Shown here: one piece after another, positions 1 through 8,741 of the stretch | Numbering within the stretch: the stretch's first letter is position 1 | Layout of the letters: each line of letters begins with the position of its first letter | Assembly (NCBI RefSeq): GCF_016107625.1 | Contig: NZ_JABASV010000002.1 | Span: forward strand, 391,055-455,054 | DNA from: Vreelandella alkaliphila | Lineage (GTDB): Bacteria > Pseudomonadota > Gammaproteobacteria > Pseudomonadales > Halomonadaceae | Length of the DNA stretch: 64,000 nucleotides | Reading direction: 5' to 3' | Made by a program: the position numbers and the translations under genes | Notes under the pieces: generated by a model | What the model was told of the DNA's origin: nothing | What the model saw: only the letters and a program-made list of their open reading frames with translations | Database searches by the model: none

Positions 1-95
1 AGTTGGTTTCAAGTGAAACAGAGATGCGGAAGGAGGGAGTGGAGGGAAGTGATAGAAAAGTAGCTGCTTATAGGGCGTCATCAGAATGTGAGTGC

Positions 96-132
96 TGCTC
101 TCGCCGCCTATTATACGGCCGCGGCGAGAGCA
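96..132 (-). terminator. Hairpin downstream of the first TRAP binding-protein gene
   Basis: A perfect 12-bp inverted repeat (96-107 with 121-132, arm TGCTCTCGCCGC) encloses a 13-nt loop, just past the stop codon of the leftward gene that ends at 147. There is no clear U-run on the leftward transcript, so this is either a terminator without a strong tail or a 3'-end stabilising hairpin. It suggests that the binding-protein gene is transcribed alone. Confidence 0.5.
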
Positions 133-146
133 TCTAATCAAGCGGC

Positions 147-1202
147 TCAGTGACTAACAACACTCGCTTCGATACGCTCTTCGGCCGCTGCATTGACTAA
201 CTGCTCATGAAAGAAGGCAAGTGCGGCAGGCGCGTCAACACCACGACTCTTTATCGACTCACTCCAGGCATCTTGTAAGTTGCTTGCAACGCCCCTCAGG
301 TAATCGATGTCTTGTTCCGATGCTTGGGTAAAGGTGGCGCCATTCTCTTCACCAAATTCAACGCCGCGCTGGTCGGAAATATCCATCATGTAGCCAAACA
401 AGCGTGAAAGCCGCTCACCCGATACGCTTTCAATCGCCGCGCGGTCTTCGTCCGACACTTGGTCCCAGAACATCGGGTTCATAACAATCGCAAAGCTGCC
501 GCGATAGAAACCGCCGTCTACGGTAAGGGTGTGCGGGGCAACTTCAGCCACGCGGAAGCTGCGCAAGCTCTCAAGCGTTAGCATCGCGCCGTCAACAACG
601 CCCTGGGAGGCCGCTTCGTAGGTGCCTGTGGGCGGAATGGAGACACCGGTTACCGACATTGCCTCGGCTAAGCCACTCATCACTCCGCCGCCCACGCGCA
701 GCCGTTTGCCAGCAAGCTCATCAATGGAGCTTATTTGGTCACGGGTAAATATTTGCCCTGGCCCATGTACGCCCATCGCAACGACATCAACACCACGGTG
801 CTCATTGGCTTGCTGCAAATACTCTTGGTGGGTATGCCAATAGGCCGCAGAGGCATCTTCTGAAGAGAACTCCTCAAAGGTAGGGAATTCAGGTAGCTGC
901 GTGGCTAGAAAACGTCCCGCCATATGGGCGTGAAAAATCCAACTGGCGTCTGCAATACCATCAGCAACGATTTCCATTTGTGCGGGAGGAGGCCCCATAT
1001 CGTGTACCACTTCTACCGTGACACGGTCATCAGTGGCTTCTTCAATCCACGCCTTCCAGGTCGGCCAAACAATGGTATTAATTCCGTGATTCGGCCCACC
1101 CCACGTGCTAACGGTGATCGTTGCCTGGGCAAATGAAGACATGCTGAACGCCATGCTGGAAAGCGCGATAGCACCCACGAGTAAGCGAGCTGGTTGTTTC
1201 AT
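147..1202 (-). CDS. TRAP transporter DctP-family substrate-binding protein (apparently solitary)
   Basis: This 351-residue periplasmic binding protein has an Ala-rich signal peptide, probably cleaved after SSFAQA near residue 27. The mature protein begins TITVSTWGGPNHGIN. The segment GKRLRVGGGVM (residues 165-175) carries the Arg (R169) expected to bind a carboxylate group in DctP proteins. It is a close paralogue of the protein at 14420-15493: long blocks such as TIVWPTWKAWIEEAT are identical. No DctQ or DctM gene adjoins it within the window, and a hairpin follows its stop. A palindromic operator upstream (1353-1370) matches one in front of the dctPQM operon. The ligand is probably an aromatic carboxylate, inferred from context only. 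A permease beyond the left edge cannot be excluded. Confidence 0.9.
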   Translation of the reverse strand: MKQPARLLVGAIALSSMAFSMSSFAQATITVSTWGGPNHGINTIVWPTWKAWIEEATDDRVTVEVVHDMGPPPAQMEIVADGIADASWIFHAHMAGRFLATQLPEFPTFEEFSSEDASAAYWHTHQEYLQQANEHRGVDVVAMGVHGPGQIFTRDQISSIDELAGKRLRVGGGVMSGLAEAMSVTGVSIPPTGTYEAASQGVVDGAMLTLESLRSFRVAEVAPHTLTVDGGFYRGSFAIVMNPMFWDQVSDEDRAAIESVSGERLSRLFGYMMDISDQRGVEFGEENGATFTQASEQDIDYLRGVASNLQDAWSESIKSRGVDAPAALAFFHEQLVNAAAEERIEASVVSH

Positions 1203-1352
1203 GCGGAAACTCCAAAACGACGTTATTAACGTCTGTGTTGTTATTGGTAACGCCTAACACCGAGCAAGTAGCGCCTTCTCAGGAGGCGTAAATCACAAAG
1301 CTTACCTTGCCTCTAGATAGTTTCAATAGCAACTAATTTAAAGTTGGTTGAG

Positions 1353-1370
1353 TTGATACTTAAGTCTTAA
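1353..1370. promoter_or_regulatory. MarR-type palindromic operator candidate (site 1)
   Basis: The 18-mer TTGATACTTAAGTCTTAA matches the perfect palindrome at 14260-14277 at 16 of 18 positions. It lies about 150 bp upstream of the solitary TRAP binding-protein gene. The size and symmetry fit a MarR dimer site, and the MarR gene at 13573 is the obvious candidate. Binding is inferred. Confidence 0.55.
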
Positions 1371-1432
1371 TTTTGAAGTTTTGGAGGTTCGTTCTAGCGG
1401 GCAGTAAGGCTTGGTGGTCTCAATCGGCTGAT

Positions 1433-1915
1433 TCAACGAATCGGGATAGCGGTCTCTTCTTTGATATTACGTAGCACGAAATTAGAGCTAACCTGGGAAA
1501 TACCATCCAAGGTGAAGAGTTTTTCATTCAGAAAACGGTCATAAGCCGCCATGTCTTCGATCACTACCCGCAATACGAAATCGGCGTTGCCGGTGGTGGC
1601 ATAGCACTGCAGCACTTCTGGATATTGCAGAATGCGATTTTCGAACTCGACGGTATTGTCGATGTGGTGGCGAACTAGCGTCACCATGACCAGTGCTGAT
1701 AGTGGCTGGCCCACTAGGCTGGGTTCCACCAACGCTGCAAAGCGGCGGATAACGCCACTCTCCTCCAGGGCTTTTACGCGTCGCCAACAGGCAGCGGGGG
1801 AGAGCCCGATCTGTTCGGCGAGTTCATTGTTGGTAATACGCCCCTGTTGCTGAAGCAGGGTAAGAATGCGCTGATCATGCCTGTCTAAGGTGATTTCTTT
1901 GGTTGCTTCTTTCAT
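1433..1915 (-). CDS. Lrp/AsnC family transcriptional regulator
   Basis: This 160-residue protein has the full Lrp layout. An N-terminal winged helix-turn-helix (about residues 10-60, ITNNELAEQIGLSPAACWRR) is followed by an RAM/ligand-binding domain (about residues 70-150). The length is typical. It is divergent from the arylpyruvate oxidoreductase gene at 2093 with 177 bp between them. Lrp relatives often control genes for breakdown of the amino acid they sense, so it probably regulates the oxidoreductase in response to an aromatic amino acid. The family is clear; the effector is inferred. Confidence 0.93.
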   Translation of the reverse strand: MKEATKEITLDRHDQRILTLLQQQGRITNNELAEQIGLSPAACWRRVKALEESGVIRRFAALVEPSLVGQPLSALVMVTLVRHHIDNTVEFENRILQYPEVLQCYATTGNADFVLRVVIEDMAAYDRFLNEKLFTLDGISQVSSNFVLRNIKEETAIPIR

Positions 1916-2092
1916 GGTGTCATTTCATTTATTTGTGGTTTGTTGAATATCATTGCGTCAAAACTAAAAAAATGAAAGTAATGATTAATAACCAGGCGTT
2001 TGAAGAGCTAATTAGCAAGCACCTTTAGTGCGCTCTTGGCTAGACTCAGATGTATTACAACCATAACTCTTCAACCGTACTGGTGAACTCTC

Positions 2093-5000
2093 ATGACAAC
2101 CCCCTCAATTGCTGAGCAGGCGGGTTCTATTACCCAGCCTCTCGAGATCGCACTCGATAATTATCAGCTGGCCGACCGCTATAGCCGAGGCGAAGGCCGT
2201 ATTTTTCTTACTGGCACCCAAGCCTTGGTACGCATCGCCTTACGTCAGGCGGAGCTTGATCGCCACAATGGCCGCCAGACGGCAGGACTTATCAGTGGCT
2301 ATCGTGGCTCGCCCTTAGGCGGTGTGGACCAAGAAATTTGGCGGGCGAAAGCCGCTATGGAAGCGCATCACATCGATTTTGTCCCTGCGATCAACGAAGA
2401 CCTGGCCGCTACCATGATGCTGGGTTGCCAACAGGTAGAGACAGATCCTGAGCGGCAAGTCGAAGGCGTCTTCGGCATGTGGTATGGCAAAGGGCCAGGT
2501 GTTGACCGCGCGGGCGACGCGTTAAAGCACGGTAATGCCTACGGTAGCTCACCGACGGGTGGTGTGCTGGTGGTCGCGGGCGATGATCATGGGTGTGTAT
2601 CGTCCTCCATGCCACACCAGTCGGATGTCGCCTTTATGGCCTGGTTTATGCCGGTCGTAAGCCCTGCCTCATTGGCGGAATATGAACGCTTTGGGCTATG
2701 GGGCTATGCACTTTCACGCTTCTCTGGTTGCTGGGTGGGGTTCAAAGCCGTTTCCGAAACCGTAGAAAGTGGCGCATCGGTGGACGTGCCACCTTTGCCG
2801 GAATATGTCACGCCGGATTTCGAAATGCCGGAAGGCGGGCTGCACTACCGCTGGCCTGACCTGCCGGGGCCGCAGCTTGAGACCCGCCTTGAGCACAAGC
2901 TGGCCGCCGTTCAGGCGTTTGCCACCGCTAACCCGATTGATCAGTATTTATTTCGCCAAGAACAGGCGACATTTGGGCTGGTTACCACAGGCAAGGGCCA
3001 CCTGGATTTACTTGAGGCGCTGCGTTTGTTGGGGCTGGATGAAGCGAAGCTGCGTGAATTGGGGGTGGAAATATACAAAGTTGGGATGGTGTGGCCGCTC
3101 CATCGCCCCGGCATTCTTGAGTTTATTCATGGCAAGCGCGAAGTGCTGGTCATTGAAGAGAAGCGCGGCATTATTGAAAGTCAGCTTAAAGAGTACATGT
3201 CCGAACCCGATCACCCTGGCGAGGTGATCGTGACCGGCAAGCAGGATGAAACTGGCAAGCCCTTGATTCCCTTTGTTGGGGAGCTGGGCCCGCGTCTCTT
3301 GGCAGGCTTTGTCGCCGAGCGTCTCGCGCGCTTTTTCAAGATTGATTTTAGCGACAAACTGGCAACCGTTGACGCTTGCCAAGCCGGCGTTAAGGAGCTT
3401 GGTGGTGTGCGCCGCATGCCGTATTTCTGCTCCGGTTGCCCACACAATAGCTCGACCAAGGTGCCGGAGGGCAGTAAAGCCTTAGCGGGGATCGGTTGCC
3501 ACTTTATGGCCTCGTGGATGGGCCGCAACACCGAATCGTTAATTCAGATGGGCGGCGAAGGCGTTAACTGGGTGGGCAAGAGCCGCTTTACCGGCAACGG
3601 TCATATTTTCCAGAACTTAGGCGAAGGCACCTGGTTTCACTCGGGCTCAATGGCGGTGCGCCAGGCAGTGGCTGCCAACGTCAATATTACCTATAAAATC
3701 CTGTTTAACGACGCGGTTGCCATGACGGGCGGTCAACCCGTGGATGGGCAAATCAACGTGCCGATGATCGCCCGGCAATCGCTGGATGAAGGTGTTCGTC
3801 GGGTAGTGGTGGTCAGTGATGAACCCGAAAAATACCGCGGGCATGAGAAGGAGTTTCCTAAGCAGGTAACCTTCCACGGGCGCGAAGAGATGGACACGCT
3901 GCAACGTGAACTGCGCGAAATTCCTGGCTGCACCGTGTTGATTTATGACCAGGCATGCGCGGCTGAAAAACGCCGTCGGCGCAAGCGTGGTTTGATGGAA
4001 GACCCCGCCCGCCGGGTGTTCATTAACCATCATGTTTGCGAAGGTTGTGGTGATTGTTCTGTACAGTCCAACTGTTTATCGGTGGTGCCACGTGAGACCG
4101 AACTAGGCCGCAAGCGCAAAATCGATCAGTCGTCCTGCAACAAGGATATGTCCTGCGTCAGTGGCTTTTGCCCCAGTTTTGTCACTGTTGAAGGCGGCGG
4201 GCTGCGTAAAGGCCAAGGCGTCACCGCAGATAATGTCTTTTGGCAACGCATAGCGCATTTGCCTAACCCCTCCATTGCTACTTTGACGGCCCCTTATGAC
4301 TTGCTGGTGGGAGGCGTTGGCGGCACGGGCGTGGTGACCGTTGGGCAACTGATCACCATGGCAGCACACCTGGAAGGCAAGGGCAGCAGCGTGCTCGACT
4401 TTATGGGGTTTGCGCAAAAAGGCGGGGCAGTCCTTAGCTATGTGCGTCTGGCATCACAGCCTAGCGAGCTGAATCAGGTCCGTATCGAAGCCGGTCAGGC
4501 CGATGCGATGATCGCTTGCGATATGGTCGTGGCGAGTTCGCAGAAAGCACTGAATGTGCTGCAGCCGACCACGCGTATCGTGGCGAATCTGGCCGAGCTA
4601 GCCACGGCGGATTATGTCCTTTATCGCGATGCGGATATGCAGCCCAGTAAGCGCCTTAACATGTTGCGTGAAGCGGTAGGAGATGAACGCTTTGCTTCCC
4701 TGGATGCCAATCGCCTAGCCGAACAGCTGCTAGGCGATACGGTGTTTTCCAATATGATGATGCTGGGATTTGCCTGGCAGCAGGGGCTGGTGCCGCTTTC
4801 TGAACCTGCGCTGCAGCGTGCTTTGGAACTTAACGGCGTCGCTGTGGAGAAGAACCGGCAGGCATTTGCCTGGGGCCGCTTGGCAGCGGTGGAGCCCGAC
4901 TACCTTCAGCAGCATTTGGACACGATGCCCCTGTCCGCGAATGCTACACTGGACGACGTGATAGCGCGTAATAGTCGCCACCTGGAGCGCTATCAGAACC

Positions 5001-5608
5001 GTGCCTGGGCTGAGCGTTACGTTACCCAAGTAGCGAAAGTGCGTGAGGCCGAAGCAGCACTAAACGGTGGCCAATCGTTGAGTGAAGCCGTCGCCCATCA
5101 GCTCTATCGTTTGATGGCGTATAAAGATGAGTATGAAGTGGCGCGCCTTTATACCCAGAGCGATTTTCTGGATGAGGTCAAAGCGACGTTCTCGGGAGAT
5201 TACCAGCTAACCTTCCATTTGGCACCGCCGCTGCTGGGTGGTCGTAAAGATGCGCAAGGGCGTCCGGTGAAGCGCCGCTTCGGACCCTGGGTGCTGAAGG
5301 CAATGGGCGCGCTGGCCAAGATGCGCGGTTTGCGCAACACGGCGCTTGACCCTTTCCGCTTCAGCGCTGATCGTAAGCTCGACCGCGCTTTATTGGCTGG
5401 CTACGAGCAGTTGATTGATGAGTTAGTGGCCCGTCTTGATGGTACGAATCACGCCACGGCCTTAGCGCTTGCTAAGCTGCCGGAAGAGATTCGTGGTTTC
5501 GGGCCAGTCCGCGAAACTGCCGCTGAGAAAGCCAACGAGCGCCGCGAGACGTTGTTGAAGGAACTACGTGAAGGTCGCTCGAAGACCATCGCTGTTGAAG
5601 CTGCTTAA
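2093..5608 (+). CDS. Indolepyruvate ferredoxin oxidoreductase family protein (fused IorA-IorB, arylpyruvate oxidoreductase)
   Basis: This 1171-residue single chain is of the proteobacterial type that joins the TPP-binding (IorA-like) and gamma (IorB-like) parts. The family oxidatively decarboxylates aromatic 2-oxo acids (indolepyruvate, phenylpyruvate, 4-hydroxyphenylpyruvate) to arylacetyl-CoA and passes electrons to ferredoxin. The N-terminal pyrimidine-binding region includes GYRGSPLGGVDQE (about residue 67). A central Cys-rich stretch CSGCPHNSS (about 446) precedes the TPP domain, and the iron-sulfur-like segment CEGCGDCSVQSNC lies near 650. The gamma domain starts near 740 with LLVGGVGGTGVVT. 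A hairpin terminator follows the stop. With the paa genes nearby, phenylpyruvate would yield phenylacetyl-CoA directly, bypassing PaaK. Family certain; preferred substrate inferred. Confidence 0.93.
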   Translation: MTTPSIAEQAGSITQPLEIALDNYQLADRYSRGEGRIFLTGTQALVRIALRQAELDRHNGRQTAGLISGYRGSPLGGVDQEIWRAKAAMEAHHIDFVPAINEDLAATMMLGCQQVETDPERQVEGVFGMWYGKGPGVDRAGDALKHGNAYGSSPTGGVLVVAGDDHGCVSSSMPHQSDVAFMAWFMPVVSPASLAEYERFGLWGYALSRFSGCWVGFKAVSETVESGASVDVPPLPEYVTPDFEMPEGGLHYRWPDLPGPQLETRLEHKLAAVQAFATANPIDQYLFRQEQATFGLVTTGKGHLDLLEALRLLGLDEAKLRELGVEIYKVGMVWPLHRPGILEFIHGKREVLVIEEKRGIIESQLKEYMSEPDHPGEVIVTGKQDETGKPLIPFVGELGPRLLAGFVAERLARFFKIDFSDKLATVDACQAGVKELGGVRRMPYFCSGCPHNSSTKVPEGSKALAGIGCHFMASWMGRNTESLIQMGGEGVNWVGKSRFTGNGHIFQNLGEGTWFHSGSMAVRQAVAANVNITYKILFNDAVAMTGGQPVDGQINVPMIARQSLDEGVRRVVVVSDEPEKYRGHEKEFPKQVTFHGREEMDTLQRELREIPGCTVLIYDQACAAEKRRRRKRGLMEDPARRVFINHHVCEGCGDCSVQSNCLSVVPRETELGRKRKIDQSSCNKDMSCVSGFCPSFVTVEGGGLRKGQGVTADNVFWQRIAHLPNPSIATLTAPYDLLVGGVGGTGVVTVGQLITMAAHLEGKGSSVLDFMGFAQKGGAVLSYVRLASQPSELNQVRIEAGQADAMIACDMVVASSQKALNVLQPTTRIVANLAELATADYVLYRDADMQPSKRLNMLREAVGDERFASLDANRLAEQLLGDTVFSNMMMLGFAWQQGLVPLSEPALQRALELNGVAVEKNRQAFAWGRLAAVEPDYLQQHLDTMPLSANATLDDVIARNSRHLERYQNRAWAERYVTQVAKVREAEAALNGGQSLSEAVAHQLYRLMAYKDEYEVARLYTQSDFLDEVKATFSGDYQLTFHLAPPLLGGRKDAQGRPVKRRFGPWVLKAMGALAKMRGLRNTALDPFRFSADRKLDRALLAGYEQLIDELVARLDGTNHATALALAKLPEEIRGFGPVRETAAEKANERRETLLKELREGRSKTIAVEAA

Positions 5609-5624
5609 GGCAACTCAATATAGG

Positions 5625-5655
5625 TAAAAAAGGCCACGCAATGCGTGGCCTTTTG
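5625..5655. terminator. Bidirectional rho-independent terminator between iorAB and the Bcr/CflA gene
   Basis: The stem GGCCACGC/GCGTGGCC (5632-5639 with 5643-5650) has an A-run on the left and TTTT on the right, so it can end transcription from both converging genes. Confidence 0.85.
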
Positions 5656-5679
5656 CTAGGTAGCGAGACAGTGATTCAG

Positions 5680-6870
5680 CTACGCCTCTTTTCGGCGGCG
5701 TACCAGCAGCCAGTGGCTTAGTAAGGCGAGCAGCCCCATCAGCCCAATCGTCAAGGCCATGGTGCGCGAGCTGCCGTCGTGGAATTGCCCGACTAATCCA
5801 CCTACCACAGCGGCAATCGTCATTTGCAGAAAACCAAACAAAGAAGACGCTGCGCCTGCACATTGGGGGTTGGGCGCCAGTGCACCGGCCATTGTTTGTG
5901 GCATCAAAATGCCTACTCCCAGCATGAACACCATATGCGGCCCCACCACCGCCCACGGATGATGAACGCCAACGGTGGCCAAGCCCGCCATGACGACGCC
6001 CCCAGTTGCGCAGATTACGCTCCCCAAAGTAACGAGGCGATCACGACCTAGGCGGTGGCTATAGCGGCCGCTGACCAGCGTGCCGAAGAAGAAGCCCGCG
6101 ACAATCAGCGTGAACAGCACGCCATACAACGTAGGCGCGACACCCAGGTACTCGATGAGGACAAAAGATGAGCCAGAAAGGTACGCGAATAGCCCGGAGA
6201 ACGCGGCCGCATTCACCAAGGTGTAGCCGATAAAGGCACGCTGAGTCAGTAGTAAGCGGAAGTTAGCCAGTACTGTTTTCGGGTGGATCGATTGCCGTCG
6301 CTCCTTCGCCAACGGCTCGGGTAGCATAAATATCAGCACCGCCAGCATCACTGCCGCGTAGAGCGCCAGCACCACGAACACCGATTCCCAGCCAAAAAAC
6401 AGCAGTAACCCTGCACCCACCACAGGGGCCAGAGCAGGGGCGAGGGCCATCGTGCTTGCCATATAGGAGAGAATGCGCCCAGCCTCGATAGGGCCATGAA
6501 TATCACGCACCGATGCCCGTGCTAATACCGGCCCAGCAGCACCGCCGAAGGCCTGTAGGAAGCGGCCTACCAGCAACCACTCGACGCTCGGCGCCCAGGC
6601 ACACAGTAGGCTCGCAGCGAGAAACAGCGATAAGCCCGCGATCATCACCGGGCGGCGGCCAAAGCGATCAGAGATTGGCCCGCACACTAGTTGGGCCAGA
6701 GCGAATCCAGCCATATAGAGGCTAAGGGTCAGCTGTATTCGGTCTGGGCCAGTATTCAGCGCTTCTGCCATAGCGGGCATGGCTGGCAAATACATATCCG
6801 TCGCCAGCGGGCCGAGTGCAGTCACCGCGGCCAGTGCCACTACGGTGGCGGTAGAGGGCAGCTTTAGCAC
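5680..6870 (-). CDS. Bcr/CflA family multidrug efflux MFS transporter
   Basis: This 396-residue inner-membrane protein has about 12 hydrophobic segments. The Bcr/CflA signature near the N terminus is ALGPLATDMYLPAMPAMAEAL (its Asp and Pro residues are conserved in the family). The MFS loop motif GPISDRFGRRPVMIAGL lies near residue 65. The family exports drugs and small toxic molecules with proton antiport. It is the last gene of the leftward homogentisate cluster, 135 bp after maiA, so it could export a toxic aromatic intermediate, though it may have its own promoter. The 135-bp leader contains GC-rich inverted repeats around 6905-6950 (CGGGCG...CGCCCG). Confidence 0.92.
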   Translation of the reverse strand: MLKLPSTATVVALAAVTALGPLATDMYLPAMPAMAEALNTGPDRIQLTLSLYMAGFALAQLVCGPISDRFGRRPVMIAGLSLFLAASLLCAWAPSVEWLLVGRFLQAFGGAAGPVLARASVRDIHGPIEAGRILSYMASTMALAPALAPVVGAGLLLFFGWESVFVVLALYAAVMLAVLIFMLPEPLAKERRQSIHPKTVLANFRLLLTQRAFIGYTLVNAAAFSGLFAYLSGSSFVLIEYLGVAPTLYGVLFTLIVAGFFFGTLVSGRYSHRLGRDRLVTLGSVICATGGVVMAGLATVGVHHPWAVVGPHMVFMLGVGILMPQTMAGALAPNPQCAGAASSLFGFLQMTIAAVVGGLVGQFHDGSSRTMALTIGLMGLLALLSHWLLVRRRKEA

Positions 6871-7005
6871 CCCTTAACTCCTTTTGGTTGGATGTGATGC
6901 CCCTTCGGACACGAGTCGGGCGCCTTCCCGAGTGGAAAGACGCCCGCTTATGTTAGCCTGCTTAGTATAGCTTAATAGTATCGCTTTATTGGGCTTGGCT
7001 TCAGC

Positions 7006-7650
7006 TTAGTTGGCGTCAGGCTGTGCTCCGGGGGCGGCTTTTTCGAAGGCTGGCAGCGAACGACAATTGGCAGCGATACGCTGGATCGTCGGGTAGGCTG
7101 ACAAATCGCACTCGAAGCGCTCTGCGTTATACACCTGTGGAATCAGGCAGATATCCGCAAGCGTTGGGGTGTCGCCATGGCAAAAGTCGCCGCTGCTGGG
7201 GTCAGTAGAGAGCGTCGCTTCCAGGGCTGCGAAGCCCTCGGTAATCCAGTGGCGATACCAGGCTAACTTGGCCGCCTCATCCACCCCCAGTTCACTGACG
7301 AGATACTTGAGCACCCGCAGGTTGTTGAGTGGGTGAATCTCGCAAGCCACCGACAGGGCAAGCGCACGAACCCTTGCGCGCGCTAAGGCATCAGCCGGTA
7401 GCAGCGAAGGCTTGGGGTGTACCTCATCGAGATACTCGCAGATCGCCAGCGACTGGTTAACTACTGAGCTATCGTCCAGTACCAGGCTAGGCACCATCCC
7501 CTGAGGGTTGCGAGTTAGGTGCTCGCCACCCCGCTGCTCGCCTTTCACCAAATTGACCGGAACCTGATCGTAGTCCAGGCCTTTCAGGTTTAAGGCGATC
7601 CGCACCCGGTAAGCAGCCGACGAGCGGAAATAGCCGTAGAGCGTCGTCAT
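7006..7650 (-). CDS. maiA: Maleylacetoacetate isomerase
   Basis: This 214-residue zeta-class glutathione S-transferase isomerises maleylacetoacetate to fumarylacetoacetate. The N-terminal thioredoxin-like domain has the zeta-class signature YFRSSAAYRVRIALN (residues 7-21, with the conserved SSAAYRVR). It continues with the cis-Pro segment NPQGMVPSLV, and the helical C-terminal domain ends with YNAERFECDL. It follows fahA by 35 bp in the leftward operon, so it completes the homogentisate route together with hmgA and fahA. Length and motifs are typical. Confidence 0.95.
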   Translation of the reverse strand: MTTLYGYFRSSAAYRVRIALNLKGLDYDQVPVNLVKGEQRGGEHLTRNPQGMVPSLVLDDSSVVNQSLAICEYLDEVHPKPSLLPADALARARVRALALSVACEIHPLNNLRVLKYLVSELGVDEAAKLAWYRHWITEGFAALEATLSTDPSSGDFCHGDTPTLADICLIPQVYNAERFECDLSAYPTIQRIAANCRSLPAFEKAAPGAQPDAN

Positions 7651-7685
7651 GTTGCCTTCCTTATGTTGTCTTTCTCATATTGCTT

Positions 7686-8711
7686 TTATTTGGACTGGTA
7701 CTTTACGACTTGCTGATCGATGGTACCAAATACGTTGTTACCATCGCGGTCAAACATCTCGATGCGTACCCGGTCGCCAAAGCGCATAAAGGGAGTTTTC
7801 ACCTGGCCGTACAGTATCTGCTCGACCATACGTACTTCGGCCAAGCAGCTATAGCCGACGCCGCCGTCAGCCACTGGCTTTCCAGGGCCGCCGTGGGGGT
7901 CTGGGTTGGAAACCGTGCCAGAGCCAATCACAGCGCCCGCGCCGAGGTAGCGGGTTTTAGCTGCATGGGCAACCAACTGTGGGAAGCTGAAAATCATATC
8001 TGGCCCGGCTTCTGGCTCGCCAAACTTCTCGTCATTCAGGTGCACGGTCAGCGGCAGGTGCACTTTGCCTTCTTGCCAAGCATCGCCTAATTCATCTGGG
8101 GTCACCGCGATGGGCGAAAAAGCAGAGGCAGGCTTGGCTTGGAAAAAGCCGAAGCCCTTCGCCAGTTCGCCTGGAATCAGGCCGCGCAGGCTGACATCGT
8201 TAACCAGCATTATTAGTTTAATGTGCTTGGCGGCTTCCTCGGGGGTGACAGCCATCGGCACGTCATCGGTAATGACCGCAATCTCACCTTCAAAGTCGAT
8301 GCCATGCTCTTCACTCACCGCCTCGATATCTTCGGTGGGCGCCAGGAAGCAGTCGCTACCGCCCTGGTACATAAGCGGATCGGTCCAGAAGGTTTCGGGC
8401 ATCTCGGCATTACGCGCCTGACGTACCAGCTGGACATGGTTCAGATAGGCGGAGCCGTCGGCCCACTGATAGGCACGCGGTAACGGGGAGTGCAGGGCAC
8501 GCTGGTCAAGCTCAAAGGCACCTTCGACATCACCACTATTCAGTTGTGCGTAGCGTTCTTCGAGTTGAGGGCTAACGGCTTCCCAGCTTTCAAGGGCCGC
8601 CTGAAGCGTGGGAGCAATATCAACAGCGCTCACCGCGCGTGAGAGGTCACGGGAGACGATGATAAGTTCGCCGTCGCGGCCTTTGTTAAGTGTTGCAAGT
8701 TTCATGGGCAT
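7686..8711 (-). CDS. fahA: Fumarylacetoacetate hydrolase
   Basis: This 341-residue FAH-family hydrolase splits fumarylacetoacetate into fumarate and acetoacetate. The C-terminal catalytic fold carries the metal-binding acidic residues in DFEGEIAVITDDVP (about 138-151), and the segment GAGAVIGSGTVSNPDP lies near residue 255. Two in-frame start codons lie six bases apart (MPMKLATL). The first is used here because AAGGA precedes it, but the second is possible. It is 30 bp downstream of hmgA in the same operon. Confidence 0.95.
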   Translation of the reverse strand: MPMKLATLNKGRDGELIIVSRDLSRAVSAVDIAPTLQAALESWEAVSPQLEERYAQLNSGDVEGAFELDQRALHSPLPRAYQWADGSAYLNHVQLVRQARNAEMPETFWTDPLMYQGGSDCFLAPTEDIEAVSEEHGIDFEGEIAVITDDVPMAVTPEEAAKHIKLIMLVNDVSLRGLIPGELAKGFGFFQAKPASAFSPIAVTPDELGDAWQEGKVHLPLTVHLNDEKFGEPEAGPDMIFSFPQLVAHAAKTRYLGAGAVIGSGTVSNPDPHGGPGKPVADGGVGYSCLAEVRMVEQILYGQVKTPFMRFGDRVRIEMFDRDGNNVFGTIDQQVVKYQSK

Positions 8712-8741
8712 TCAATCCTTGTCGTCAGGGGGCGATAAGTT

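Noticed and set aside
3008..3445. 145-codon open frame antisense to the oxidoreductase gene
   Set aside because: It lies wholly opposite a highly conserved enzyme gene, has no family resemblance and no ribosome site; such antisense frames are common in GC-rich genes.
6900..6960. GC-rich inverted repeats before the Bcr/CflA gene considered as a riboswitch
   Set aside because: I could not match the pairing to any known riboswitch class; it may be a simple intercistronic hairpin.
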